Source of the DNA: Plasmopara viticola
Taxonomy: Eukaryota; Oomycota; Peronosporomycetes; Peronosporales; Peronosporaceae
DNA length: 64,000 nucleotides
Direction: 5' to 3'
NCBI GenBank assembly: GCA_001695595.3
Contig: MBPM02000096.1
Location: 1 to 64,000 of the forward strand
How positions within the stretch are numbered: position 1 is the first letter of the stretch; each line of letters begins with the position of its first letter. The notes beneath the pieces were generated by a model. It was not told the origin of the DNA, ran no database searches, and saw only the letters and a program-made list of their open reading frames with translations. Both the position numbers and the translations under genes were made by a program. This document shows positions 20,680-32,861 of the stretch, in pieces.

Positions 20680-23600
20680 TCACAATAATGGATCAATCTC
20701 TTCCACACTAGCCTCACTGGCGACCTCTGACTCCGAATACGCGCGACTGGACCTCCTCTCAGAAAGAATAGGAATCGCCACCTCTGTACGACAGTCTTGG
20801 TCGTCGTCGTACACTTTATTGCCTCGACGGCGGCGGTGCATCTTGGACCCCTTGACGTGAAAATCCACGGCCAATGCCGACGTGGGCTTGCCAATATAAT
20901 CCGCCTTGTGGATCCGCTGCCAACAGCCCGTGTCCGGCGCCTCCAACCGTGTGCCCGTCCCGTGTCGCTTGGTCCGCTCGTACTCGCGGTAATCCACCAC
21001 GACCTTAACGATGCCGGCCAAGCCCGACTCGACGTACCGCTGCGCCGTGGGGGTGCTGTAGTCACACGCGGGCGAGCTGTTCACTTCAATCAACCAAGGG
21101 TTCAACTCGGCATCAATCATAAAGTCGTAGCCGTACAATTCACACGTGTTGCGACGGTGGTGGACCCTGTCTTGGACGCACTCGAGCGATTGGATCACAA
21201 TCGCTTTCATGCGGGGATGCAGCTGGGCGTCCCAACTCGCGCTAGTGCCCGTTTTGGTCGCTAAAAACGCCTTCAACGCGTCCGAGTGCCACATGTTCCC
21301 CTCCACTTGCATCGCGCCATCCTCCGTGGCGTACACGTCCGTAAACTTGTCGCTATGCTTTTGGATCGAATTGTTCGTCAAGTGGACGTACTGGTCGCTC
21401 AAATCCGCCATCGAGTACTCTTCGGACGAAAAGCGTAGGTAACAATCCGAGTGGTACCAAATCGTCAGCGGATCCCATCCCGTCACGAGGACCCATTGCC
21501 GAATGTCAAATTTTCGCTTGCAGATTAAAAATGGATTTTCAATGTATTTTTGGGCAACCCACTGGCATTCTTTGTGATTTGCCACGTCGACATAATCCAG
21601 CAATTGGGTCAAATCGTTGAAAATCCGAATGCCACGCCCTCGAGACATGCCCGCGGGTTTGACAATCCATACATTATGACTCGTGCTCGTCCCAGCGTCC
21701 GGGGAGGAGTTGACCCCATGAACTCGGCCCCACCGTTGATATGGAATTGAAAACACAACTTTTCGAGGTCTTGAGCCAGTCGAATGGCTACGTCAAAGAC
21801 TTCGACGCGCACGGGTGAAACGCGCGCAAGGAGATGATTCAGCCGCGATTTTTCACGGACAAAGGCGTCGGCGTGCATTCGTTCAACGTAGCGCTGGGCC
21901 CTCTTTTCCTGCGCTGAAATAGACGCGTCAACACCTACGGATGGATCCAGATCTGCCTTTTCCTCGTCCCAACGCTTCTTCGTGTACACCAATGAAGCGC
22001 GGAGTCGCCCGGGTTTGTCCACTGAACACGCTGTGAGCACTTCCCATTGCAAATCGGTCACGAGCTCCTCGACGCCCGACGAAAGTGGATCATCTACACT
22101 TTCTTCCAGCGAATCCACCGTTTCTGGTGACTCGGAATTGGTACTCGCGGGCCGTTTCCTCTTGATCTTTTTCCGTGCAATGTCAAAGACCACATCAAGC
22201 ACCGCTTCATTCACTTCTACTACACCAGCTTGCGATCCTTGCTCCTTTCGCTGTAGACCCCATCGTGCCAATTGTTTCAAAAGACCTTCTGCAACCCGCA
22301 TCGAAAATCTTGGATAAACGTATCCATATCCTTGGCGTCGTTGAGGTCATACGCGCGGGGGAAAAACGCGTCAATGTCCACGCTTTGGTGCCAAATTGCA
22401 CTGCGCAAACTGTGCAAAAGCCCTACTTTCGTCGTAATGGCGGCATTTTGGAAAAAATGATTCACGTATTGCCACTTTTCTAATTTCCCCGTGCGTAAAT
22501 CGTCGCTTTTTAACGTCCATTTCAAGTCAAAATACGGCGACGTGCGATCGGGGTTCAGGACCCATCCCCGCTTCTCTAGCTCGTCCCGAATGACGGGGTA
22601 CCACCCTGTGATCGAGAATACTTTTTGGTCCCGCCCGACGTTGTGCCGTTTCTTCCACGCCCCGAAATCCCGCGCCGCCGGCACCAAGTGCGTCTCCCGC
22701 TCCGTCACTTGACTCAATCGCGCGACCATGGCGTCAACGTCCACCGTGGGTCCCACGGCCTTCTGCTGCTCGGCTGCCAACGCCGCGGCTTCCTCCTTCT
22801 CTCTCACGTCAGCAAGGGCTTGCGCCGCGTCGTGCAACCGCAGCTGCGCCTGCTTTTGAACCCAACGCCTTTGCTTCTCCTTCACCACCCCCGCGTCTTT
22901 GTCGTCCTTTTCCTTTTGCTTGCGTTGCTCGACCAGCGTCTGGAGATACTGCTGCTGTTTCCGATACAGCGCTTCGCGCTGCTCCTTCCCCCGCTGTTTC
23001 TCGTCGTCCGTCTGGACCCTTTCTTGTCCCACGACCGCCGTCCCGCCAACCTTTGTTCGACCCGCTTGACATCCATCAAGTTTTGTCGAATTCACGCGCT
23101 GCTTGTGGTCCTGCAGCGTCTGCAAGACCCGTTGCGTCACCTTTGCCCACTTGCGCGCCTCGCGGTCCCGTGCCACTTGGTCCCGCTCGGCCTCTTCACT
23201 TTGCTTGGCTTGCATCAACGCAAGGTACGCTCGGTGTCTCTCCAGCAGCTCTTTTTGACGCTTGGCCTGTTCCTTGCGGTGCGCGACCTTGTCCTCTTTG
23301 ACAGCCTGTACCGGTTCATTGTCCACCACTCTTTCGGTTCGAGGCATTGCACCCAGTTCCTCTTGACGCGCAGCTGCTTCCTCGAGCAACTCTCGCGTCC
23401 TCTTTGCATGGCGCTTCTTCTTGCGTCGCTCGTGCCGCGCCCGCGCTTCTTTCTCGCGACGCTTCTTCGCTTCGACTTCCTTGATAAAGAGACGGTTTTT
23501 CGCCAAGAGTGGCATTGAATCGAGCGAAGAAAGAGACGAGATTGACGTTGTCGAGCTCGAAGACGTTGCTTTGCTCAATGCCTTTTCGTGTTCTTGATTG

Positions 23601-23746
23601 CACAGTGGCGTTGGCAAGCCTGGCAGCTTTACACTGGGTGATCCAACTGACTTAAGAGGGCAAGGACGCTGTTGGGGTTGTCTCAATAGACTCGCCTTTG
23701 TACCAGAGAAGAAAGGTGTCGTAGCATTCATTAGAGTAGGCAGCAT
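20680..23746 (-). CDS. Tubulin-tyrosine-ligase-like protein (TTLL3/8 type), frame broken twice
   Basis: About 1020 codons over three consecutive frames. The first ATG in frame is at 23746. Part 1 (to about 22280) has a long charged coiled coil rich in K, E, R and Q, then a TTLL entry region (SITGWYPVIRDELEKRGW, YFDLKW, VNHFFQN, LTTKVGL-like). Part 2 (to about 21700) carries a variable insert and QFHING. Part 3 has the ATP-grasp core: HNVWIVKPAGMSRGRGI, QKYIENPFLI, FDIRQWVLV, YVHLTNN and the Mg-binding WLIEVNSSP. TTLL3/8 enzymes add glycine (relatives add glutamate) to tubulin of flagella, which fits zoospores. Each switch equals one missing base, near 22277-22330 and 21700-21750; no good intron explains them. 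Either sequencing errors or a young pseudogene. The Ser/Arg and Asn residues of the active core are intact. Confidence 0.8.
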
Positions 23747-23902
23747 ATCGTCGGAAGAAGCCCCGAGCAAGTATTGTCGGGTCGGTACCGCGTGCCGTTA
23801 AATGGGAACATGGGCGATTACTTATTTTAGATCACGCTACCAACCGTTCGTGCGACCGGTACACGCAGCGTGTCGAAGTTCCTACACTGGACCCAAGGCC
23901 CT

Positions 23903-25594
23903 CTACTCGGCGTACGCCTCATTGTGGACACCGGCAATGGCCCGGCCCGACGGATCGGCGGCGGATTGAAACGCCGCGTCCCATGCAATGGCCGCAGGGG
24001 TACTGCATGCAATGCTGGGCCCGCCTGGTACCGTCTGGGCCGCCACTTCCCGATGAAAGTGGTGCTGAAAGATACTCCGGTACCAATACGCTTCCTTCGA
24101 CTGGGGCGTGTTGTATGGAAACAACCGCTCGGCGTGTTTCATCTGCCGCTCCGTAATCGTCTTGTCGGCCGTGGCCTTGAGCGCATCGATCCAACTGTAC
24201 CCCACGCCGTCGGAAAATTGTTCCTTTTGACGCCAGAGAATCGACTCGGGTAAATACGGCGCGTCCTTGTCGTCAAACGCTTTGCGAAGAATGTACTTTT
24301 CCATCCTCTTGGCGTGCCGGTCAATCATCTTTTCTTGCGTCTCCAAGTTCATGGCCAAGTCGAGGAAATCGGCGTCCAAGAACGGGACCCGCGCTTCGAG
24401 CCCCCACGCACTCGTGGCTTTATTCGCACGGAGACAATCGTATTGATGCAACGCTTGCAATTTCGCCACGGTTTCGCGATGAAACGCGCGGGCCGACGGC
24501 GCTTTGTGAAAGTACAAGTAGCCGCCAAAGACTTCGTCGGCGCCTTCGCCCGAGAGGACCATCTTGATGCCCATGGCTTTGATCTTTCGAGCCATGAGAA
24601 ACATGGGCGTCGAAGCGCGAATGGTCGTGACGTCGTACGTTTCCAAGTGTTTAATCACTTCCGACACGGCGTCCAAGCCTTCTTGAATCGTATACGTATA
24701 CGAATGATGAATGGTCCCGAGAAAAGCAGCGACTTCGTGCGCGGCTTTGAGATCGGGTGCGTTTTCGAGCCCGATCGTAAACGAATGGATCTTGTTGGTC
24801 CACTCTTGACCTTGGGCCACGAGTTTTTGTTTCTCTCGTACCGCAATCGACGCCACAAGCGACGAATCGAGACCGCCCGAGAGCAAGACACCCCATGGTA
24901 CATCCGACATCATGCGACGCTTCACGGACGCTTCAAAAGCGTGACGAAGGGCCATGAGATCCAAAGGCGTGGTACCAATGTGCTCGGGCGCGTACCAATT
25001 GGGTTGGTACCATGGGGTACACGTCTCGGTATCACTGGTAAAGACGTGGCCCGGCGGAAAGACTTCAAAGCGGACGCACCCTTCTTCAAGGGCCTTCATT
25101 TCCGAGGCAAACCAGACACTGCCATCGGCGCCGTAGCCGTAATAGAGCGGGGTGATGCCCATATGGTCTCTTGCAGCGAGGAAGAAATCCTTTTCATAGT
25201 CATAGAGTACAAAACTAAACATCCCACGCAAGAGATGAACAAAGTGTGGCCCGTGCTCGAGGTAGAGCGGGAGGATGATTTCACAGTCGGATTTGGTCAC
25301 AAAGGCGTACGGGGCCTTGAGCCCTGCCGCCAATTCCTTGTAGTTGTAGATCTCTCCATTGACACTGCACGTGATGCGCTGCGATGGATCGTTGCTGACG
25401 AGTGGCTGGGCCCCCGACTCTGGGTCAATGATGGCCAGTCGTTCGTGCTCAATGGCAATGCCACGCTCGGCAAACACCCGCACGCCGTTCCAGTCGGGCC
25501 CACGGTGCTGAATCGTTTTACCGGCGACGAGAGCGGCTTGACGCAACTCTGTCTCGGGCATCATGGAGCGCAGGATCGCGACGATGCCGCACAT
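23903..25594 (-). CDS. Asparagine synthetase, glutamine-hydrolysing
   Basis: 563 residues, close to AsnB-type enzymes. It makes asparagine and glutamate from aspartate, glutamine and ATP in the cytosol. The ATG at 25594 is the right start because it yields MCGI: Cys2 is the nucleophile of the N-terminal class II glutaminase once Met is removed. Glutaminase landmarks are RLAIID (52-57) and NGEIYN (79-84). The synthetase half has the pyrophosphate loop SGGLDSS (239-245), LSGEGADEVFGGY (347-359) and GLEARVPFLD (398-407). There are no introns or breaks. It lies 156 bp from the TTLL gene on the same strand. Immediately upstream is a cluster of GGTA/TACC half-sites. Confidence 0.96.
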   Translation of the reverse strand: MCGIVAILRSMMPETELRQAALVAGKTIQHRGPDWNGVRVFAERGIAIEHERLAIIDPESGAQPLVSNDPSQRITCSVNGEIYNYKELAAGLKAPYAFVTKSDCEIILPLYLEHGPHFVHLLRGMFSFVLYDYEKDFFLAARDHMGITPLYYGYGADGSVWFASEMKALEEGCVRFEVFPPGHVFTSDTETCTPWYQPNWYAPEHIGTTPLDLMALRHAFEASVKRRMMSDVPWGVLLSGGLDSSLVASIAVREKQKLVAQGQEWTNKIHSFTIGLENAPDLKAAHEVAAFLGTIHHSYTYTIQEGLDAVSEVIKHLETYDVTTIRASTPMFLMARKIKAMGIKMVLSGEGADEVFGGYLYFHKAPSARAFHRETVAKLQALHQYDCLRANKATSAWGLEARVPFLDADFLDLAMNLETQEKMIDRHAKRMEKYILRKAFDDKDAPYLPESILWRQKEQFSDGVGYSWIDALKATADKTITERQMKHAERLFPYNTPQSKEAYWYRSIFQHHFHREVAAQTVPGGPSIACSTPAAIAWDAAFQSAADPSGRAIAGVHNEAYAE

Positions 25595-25724
25595 GATGGA
25601 AGGAAGGTGGGGAGGGAGCACTTACTGGTGGGGACGGGATGACAACCCAAGTGGACGGGATGAATGTACTGCAGGGAAACCGGTTGTGAGGACGGTAGAG
25701 AGCGAATGCAGCGATCGGCGGTGT

Positions 25725-25812
25725 TAGACGGTAGATACCGTTGCCTTGATCGGTATTAAAGCGGTATTTGATTATACCATAAGTGGTGGCATACCAAGAA
25801 ATACCGGGAAGA
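25725..25812. promoter_or_regulatory. Cluster of GGTA/TACC half-sites upstream of asparagine synthetase
   Basis: Within about 85 bp, 130-220 bp before the ATG, are GGTAGATACC, two GGTATT, one TATACC, one CATACC and one AATACC. These are six or seven half-sites on both strands. This is seen directly; that it is a binding region for a regulator is only inferred. Confidence 0.35.
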
Positions 25813-28800
25813 CTAGAGTTCATAACTCCTTTGTCAATTTGCGTTACCTTCTTGGATCCTTTTGAGAATACACAGAAACTCAGTTAACGATGGCAAATCA
25901 ACTTGCACGCCTTTTATGATTAAGGTCGCACCTAATAGCACTTTAAAGTCAATCCTGCGCTGGAGGTCTTCTCAAAGGATTTCTATAAGGCCTTGAGTTG
26001 GTTTGCATAATCCCTCGGTGTTGGCTGGGTGATCCAGCCAACCCGACGCTTTTCTTTGCTGCGTGTTGAGTAGTTTTATCGTCGATGCAACTTTTCGAAT
26101 AATCATTCAAAAAGATGGATACTAATTACTCCTCTCCTGTTTGATGCAATTTATTTCAGGACCGACGCGGTCAGTTTGCGTCTGGAGGCACTGTCCAGTT
26201 ATGAGAACGCGCTGTTAGAGCATCATCAGCTGAAGATGACGGAGTCGTCTGCATTGATGATGCAAGCACCTAAAGTGGGTGCTCCTCCCGGGCCAAAGCG
26301 ATGTAGAGATCGTCGAAAGGAAGAAACGATAAGAGAGACTGAAATGGCTATAACTTTAACATTATTGCAGACGGAGAAACAGAGGGTGGCTCTTGCCATC
26401 CTACAGATGGGTGAGAGAGTACGCGAACGTGCAATACTTAAGTTATGGCGGCGGCCCTCCCAAAAATATCCCGAAACGTCAATGACGCAAATCTGTTTCT
26501 TATTCAACTGTGTGTTCACGATCCCTGCCGATCAGTTAGAAATCGATGGACACTTGTTGGAGCTATAATCGGCGAACAGATAATCATCCTAGAAAAAAGA
26601 GGCAGTCACCGTCCTATTTCGCGAATTGTGCACAGACACGAGGTGGTCATTGTGCATCAGACAACTTCTAAAAGACGTCGTGAGAGTTGCAACCAATTCC
26701 GGCCTGACTTTCGATCAGCACAGGTAGAAATTGGCTCACAAAAAAAGGGCCATGATGTGGTCCTAGTCCGGCGTGATAAATTAAGCTGACAAGACCTTCG
26801 AGATGCGGGATAGCACATGGGCATCCGCCAATAATTTATTGATGGTGATTTCCGCCATTTGTAGCAAAGTTGTTCCTTGCACCAAGTATGCCAAGGAGAG
26901 GAAGCCAAATTTCCACGGATATCTGGTGTGCCACAAAGAAATGACAGCGCCCAGCTGTTTGGGGATGGTCTGCAAGGCATGATTTCAGTTCTGCCAAACC
27001 TCAAGGAAGAATTGATCTTTGACAATATATAATATTGAGGAACGTATTTTCAAGTCTGGCTTGCTGAAAATCGTACGTAAGCCGTAAAATCCCTTTCTAC
27101 TCGGCAATTCTACTGTCGCAGTAAGCAAGTCATATGTTGAGGCCATATGAGCACACTTACGCTATATTGTACTTTCTTATTTAGCACCGAAACGAGGGTA
27201 GATGTCTCTAAGATTTTTGTTTGACGTTCGACGACTTTAAAAGTGCTAACCGCTATTCGGCATCGAATGTAAATGCGAGGTGTGTTCTCGCTGTAATATA
27301 AGTGTCGCCAGAATGTCACAAACATTAGATTGATCGATTCCCAAACATCTTAGTTACTGCTAACGAAGCTTGAAGAGTCAAAAACTCACTAAGAACCAAA
27401 AAAAAGTTGGCGTGGCCACTGGTTCAATGTCGGACATTTAAATCTAATCAGTGGACAGTAATGATGCTGAGGACAAAAATGTAAAGCGTGGAGTGGCACG
27501 AAAGCTACTGAAAGAACTTCGCAGCGAAAAAGTCTTCGCTTTATACTGGTGATGAATATTAGGCGTTTAGTCAAGTCGTATGGACGAGGGCCGTATACTA
27601 CGCTTGGTATGGCACGTAGACACCTGATGGTGATCGCAAGACACAAATTTCGCAGCATTAAGTTGACTATGAGCCAAAGAGATATGGATGAGACCCCATC
27701 CCTACACTGAGCTGTGCTCGAAGAGGACAGCATTTGCGCATGCCTGGTTAGCTTCCAGCTAAGGTAAAAATCCCTTGCCCTGCCAATCTATATGAATCTC
27801 GATTTCTAGCAAACAACGCTTGTCGGTCGCTACAGCCATAAAATGTGTGGTTATTTGTGAGGCAATGCGTTAAAAGCAAGGCCTTGACGATTCACACGAA
27901 GTGGTACGTAGCTTATTGCACAGCGCTCATTGAAAATAGTTTTCGTTGATAATCGGGTGAGATAATGCCTGCAATGAAAGTCTGATGGTAGCACACAACT
28001 CACTGAGCCTCGCCCGTTGTGGACAGCGATCGCTGTTTGTCAGGCGAAAGAAAAGTCAGCTTAAAAAAGGCACTTAGAGCGCTGCTCTGCTGATACATTT
28101 AGAGCGGCACACTTTTCGCTGAAAACGTGTTCTGGCGAGCATGGGTTTTCTGGATACGGGCGGTAACTTGCGATCGTGTCAAAGTGAACACAACCCGAAA
28201 CATATTTCCAAGATCGTCGTTGATCTCTTCACGAAAAGGAAGCAACTCATGGCTCTCATCGATGGGGGTCTCATTCCAGGTAAGGGTGGTCTGAGGTTGA
28301 CACCCTTACAAGGAGTGGTGGCAGTACAGTTGAATAAAAACTTGGCCTACACCCTTTGCTTCAGTGAATGCTCGGCTTGAGACAATGAAGCATGAAGAGG
28401 CTGGTAGATCGACAGTTTAGTCGAAAGCGCGGTCATACAACTAAAGAAATGATCAACATCACATCACTTTTTGATGTAATGACACTAATCCGCCAATTTG
28501 TGCGAATGGTGATCTCTAATCAGGATATGTGAGTCAAATCTTTTTTTACTTATTTTGCACAAGGGTGTGGTCGCACAAGACCCGTACGTGTTGACGACAT
28601 CCGATAAAGGTGTGCATTACGTTGCTTTCTTGGATTCAGAAACCGAATACATAGTGTCACGCCAAAGAATGAGTGTGGTGTTGTGACGTAAGATTGTGAG
28701 CAAAATACGAGGCGAAATTCGGTCGGCAAAGCACGTTTACCTAGTTCGCGCCGACATTTTGTCTCGAAAGCCATAGGACAAGTGATGCATTGTACATGCT

Positions 28801-31800
28801 TCTAATATCTTAAATGAGGCCACCGTTCCGGCTGATGCTAACACCTGGAAAATATGTGCTGTACATCATAAAAGCCCTCAAGAGTATTAACACCTCCTCG
28901 TGTAAGGGAATGACATACCATTGTTTATTAATCCAAAGAATTCTCAAATACGTCTACGACGTTTAGTCTCCTGGTTGTACATTTGATTAGGCCCCACAAG
29001 GTACGTGCGCAGGCTCAAATCGAAGACGATTTTGTCTTAATAAAGTGACGGGAAGGGACATTTTGCTCGCTTGCAAGCAGTACTCGATTACATGCAAACG
29101 ACTATGCTGTTTGCTAGTGCAACCGTTAAGCATATATCGCTAAAGCTGAGGCCAATAAGAATTAGACGATTTTGTAGAGCTCGAGATACATAGAGCGTGA
29201 CCAACAGTGCGAATTACGCAAAAGTGACGAAGCCATTGTACGATATTCTTGAGAGAGCCACCAATAAAATTGGATGACTTAACAATTAAATTTGTTTGCC
29301 AAAGCACAAAAGACTACTACAGCAGCCGATCTCAGGCTTGTCTCCTCCAGAATGACTAATTGGTGTGATCTGTAGCGCGGCACCATTTACCATGGGCATA
29401 CTACTTTCAACAAGCAGTGACATCAGAGAATCGCGCTCTAATTTTTGCAGACCAAGGATGTCAAAAGGATATGTTGATGACTAGGACTTTTTTTTTAACG
29501 AAGTATGCTCTTAGAATGAATCTACTAAGATCTGACTCATTCGTGTTTTTCCACCAATCATGCGTCGTTATTCACCGCGATACGATCGCCTCACCTCTCG
29601 CAGAAATTGCCAGGCGGTCTCTTCCTTTGTTGAGCAGAAATTTGAGGAAAACATTTTGCTCAGAAGAGCAAAAAATAGCGAATGCGTTGTCGTGTCATTT
29701 AGACGAGTACGAATCTCACCGTGTGCAAGCGAACGCGTGTAAAATACTGCTAATGCCCTGATCATTTCAACGTTTATTATACTCGGACAGAAAATTGCCG
29801 GTGCGGTTACGCGCGGGGCTAGATTGGCTTTCGATAGAAGCCGGGCTGTTATAATGTAGCGCTGACCAAGGTGGAACATCACGCGCAATGATAACAGAAT
29901 TAACTTTGTTGCGCTCATGATACATTGCTTGGCAATCATATCGGTCGAGAAAAACACGTTTGGATTGAGAATTGGTGGTCCACGTCCAACTAAAGTGTTT
30001 GCACATGTGCGAGCTCGTACGAATTTGAATTTAGAGGCAGGATTTCCTGATTTTAAAAAGACTTGCTTTTACCAGCAACCATTTAGGCTTAAGAAATATT
30101 CAACAGTCTCTTTTAAAAAAGGTACTTGCTGCAGCCGTTGCAGTAAAAAAAATATATCTGGTCGATAGCTGTTGAGCTTGTCTGTTGTTAGCTAAAGTCT
30201 TCAGTCTAATGAACACCACTGAGTAAAACTCTGCATGCCGAAAAAGTGCTGATTACGGCATTTCAGAGCAGCACGCTTTTTTTTGCTATATTGCTAAAAC
30301 TATTTAAATAAATTCCACAAGCCACAGCGAGCTTAAGGATATATTTAACTTGCCTCTCTCATCGTCTCCGCCTGCATTTTTAGTACTCGTATGTATGGTG
30401 GGTTTGATTCTACACCATTTAGCACAGTCAATGCGGAATGTCGCTTTTTTGGCTCATAACTATCTCGCCGAAAGAAAGGTCTTCTTCAACTGCTCTTTTG
30501 GTTGTTTCCAAGGCGTGAACCACATAGTTGAACTTGTTTCGCGTATTGTCAGTCAATTTTGGACAAAAATGTGCAATCGCAACGCGCCCCTGATCGCCTA
30601 TGATTGAGGCCGCTGTTATAGTTAAAGTAGCCTTTATGGGCAAACATTTTGAGTTCAGTAGCTTAAATAATGCGGTAGACGTCACCGTCGGTTAGTCTCT
30701 GTAGCCTAAGCCCTGCCCATTGTGTCGTAAAGCTTTTCAGCCCTTTTATACAACAGCGAGGGCTTCGCCTTCTCAGGTCTTTAGAAAGTTAGAACACTGC
30801 ATATCGCACTTTCGACAAATGAAAGAGCTGCAGGCATGGCTTTATGTCCTTTAACAACATTAAAGCATCGAAAAATAATGTCAATGTACACAAGCTGTGG
30901 CTATCAGACCATGTACTGCGTTTCTGCTACCTCCTCAGTTCTAGGTACTGACTTTTTATAAATTTTCAAACATCCATAACTTTTGTCACACAGTGTTATA
31001 ATACCATGGTAAAACGGAGCTGTGGTCGTTACAAATCAGGAAAGTATCAATGGTATGTCTAGGCGCACGTCACTCTTATGCTCAGGCCTCTTATGATAAA
31101 AAGTGACCCTTAAGATAGTGTTCACGGTGCGCAGAATACATGAGCGCACTACTCGATAGGATAGTCAACATCGATTGGGTCTCATTCCTAAAGGACCCGC
31201 TGTCCAGCAAATGCGCCGACTTCTCATGAGGCTGCAATACCCGGCAGCATTCTGGTACTTTTATCCAGCAGCAACAACGTTAATGCCTTCCGTCAATATT
31301 ATCGCTTAAAAGCTCTGGATTTATATCTTGGTTTTCTTCTTCCCATTCTCGTTTCATAAGTAAGGATATCCTTTGACACTTTTTTTTTTACAAAAAGCTT
31401 ATTGGCCCACGGATGTGGCACGTACTCTCCTAGTATCTACTTAACCATCTGATGGTGCTCTGACAGCCTGGTAGTGATAAAGCTGTTCTACTCTCGTGTG
31501 AGTTCATGGCTTATATCGAGTGTAGTGTTTCTTGAGTTGCGTCAAAGTAAAGATGGAGACTACGGTGCGAACAGCAACAGTCGAGGAAGGTGACATGGTG
31601 CCTACGAGCACTCCAAATGTGCAAAGTTAGGCCGTGTTGTCCAGCGTATTAATTAATGGCGTTTTACGAGACCCTAGAAGTTACTCCTAAATGCTTCTAT
31701 TGTCTCAGTGCGATGGTTTGCTTCACGGGAAAAGAGGTGAGCGCATCGACCAAGCTACCGAACAGCTTGCAACGACACAGTCTCGCGATTAAACCTCGAA

Positions 31801-32861
31801 CGGTGGCACGTTGTGTAAATCCTAGGCCGAAGAAAATCGCAATGACACACCAAGGCAAGCTCTATACGACTGGAACCTTGTATGTGAAACATTATTTTGC
31901 TTGTTTTACAAAATCTTTTTAGGACCGCTGTGATTCAACATTGCAGAAGAAAAACAATTGTTGAGGAATTCTAGCTGCGTGAGAACGCTGCCTGCTTCAT
32001 TATTGGTGGCAAATTGACTAAGATAGTAGAATCACAAATATACTTGGCTTAAATGGCCACCAGAAAGAAGGCTAGCCAGATGAACTCGCTGATGAGTGCT
32101 TAATTTTGCATGGATGGCGTCACCGCCGCCGAATCCCGCAGCATCAGGGAGCTTCGAAGCAATATTGCACTTCGATTGCAACATTTCACACAATGCCACT
32201 ATCTTGTTGTTGGCATAGCTGCAGCAGTGTGAAGGCCTCTCTTTCAGTAGTAAGGGTCGGTTCCGCGAACATGACCAGTGAAATAGACAGCCATCACTGA
32301 TGTGTGTTTTTAATGATATAAAAAAAGTCAAGTTTAATGTCCGCGACATCGCTCTTCTGCTCGCGGTAAAATCAACTCAATGATTCGAGTGGTCAGTCCC
32401 TCGATTTGGGACCGTAAGGCAGCCGAAGATAGATAACTAAAGGGGACTAGCAATTACACCTAAAGAGTGTGGCTGCCCTGCCAACCCGCCTACTTAATGA
32501 GGTGTGATAGTAAAGTAAGCTCCAGCCCCACTGTAGCAAGAGATACGAAGCCGATATCAGCGATATGTCGGATCGCTACCATTTTCTGCCTCCTAGCGTG
32601 TAAAGTCCGCTTTTTTCAACCAAACGCGTCCCCGTCAAAGCCGATATTCAAGCATACTCAAGCTATCCATATAGTCACAGCAAGTTCCTGTAACCACTTC
32701 ATGTTTTGACTTAATTTCCTATATTTAGCCAATCGCAGGCCTCCTAAATCATATGGTGCACGGTGCTACCGACTCGTCACGATGGCGAAGTAGCAACAGT
32801 CGATTCCTACGCGCTCGTGGAAACCTGCCACAGCCACAATTCGGTCAACAATCTTTTTCAC
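25813..32861. other. Gene-poor region, 7 kb
   Basis: No intact gene is supported. Short frames exist at 26176-26568 (+, 130 residues, no ATG at its left end), 26781-26975 (-, a hydrophobic fragment with LWHTRYPWKFGFL), 28141-28380 (+) and 30350-30685 (both strands). None carries a recognised domain, and all are surrounded by stop codons. It is probably decayed repeats. Confidence 0.5.

Noticed and set aside
22625..23518. 297-residue open frame (+) opposite the TTLL coiled coil
   Set aside because: Antisense shadow of a charged, G/C-rich coding sequence; Leu/Arg-rich text without domains.
24314..25642. 442-residue open frame (+) opposite asparagine synthetase
   Set aside because: Antisense of a strongly conserved enzyme; open only because of third-position bias.
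26176..26568. 130-residue open frame (+)
   Set aside because: No ATG at its left end, no recognised motif, and a region full of stops in other frames. Not strong enough to call a gene.
26657..27025. Fragments on the minus strand with LWHTRYPWKFGFLSL and ITINKLLADAH
   Set aside because: They read like part of a membrane protein or a decayed repeat family, but I could not place the family.
29417..29761. A GYVDD string near 29470 as a possible reverse transcriptase
   Set aside because: The residues around it do not match any reverse transcriptase and the frame stops at once; chance match.
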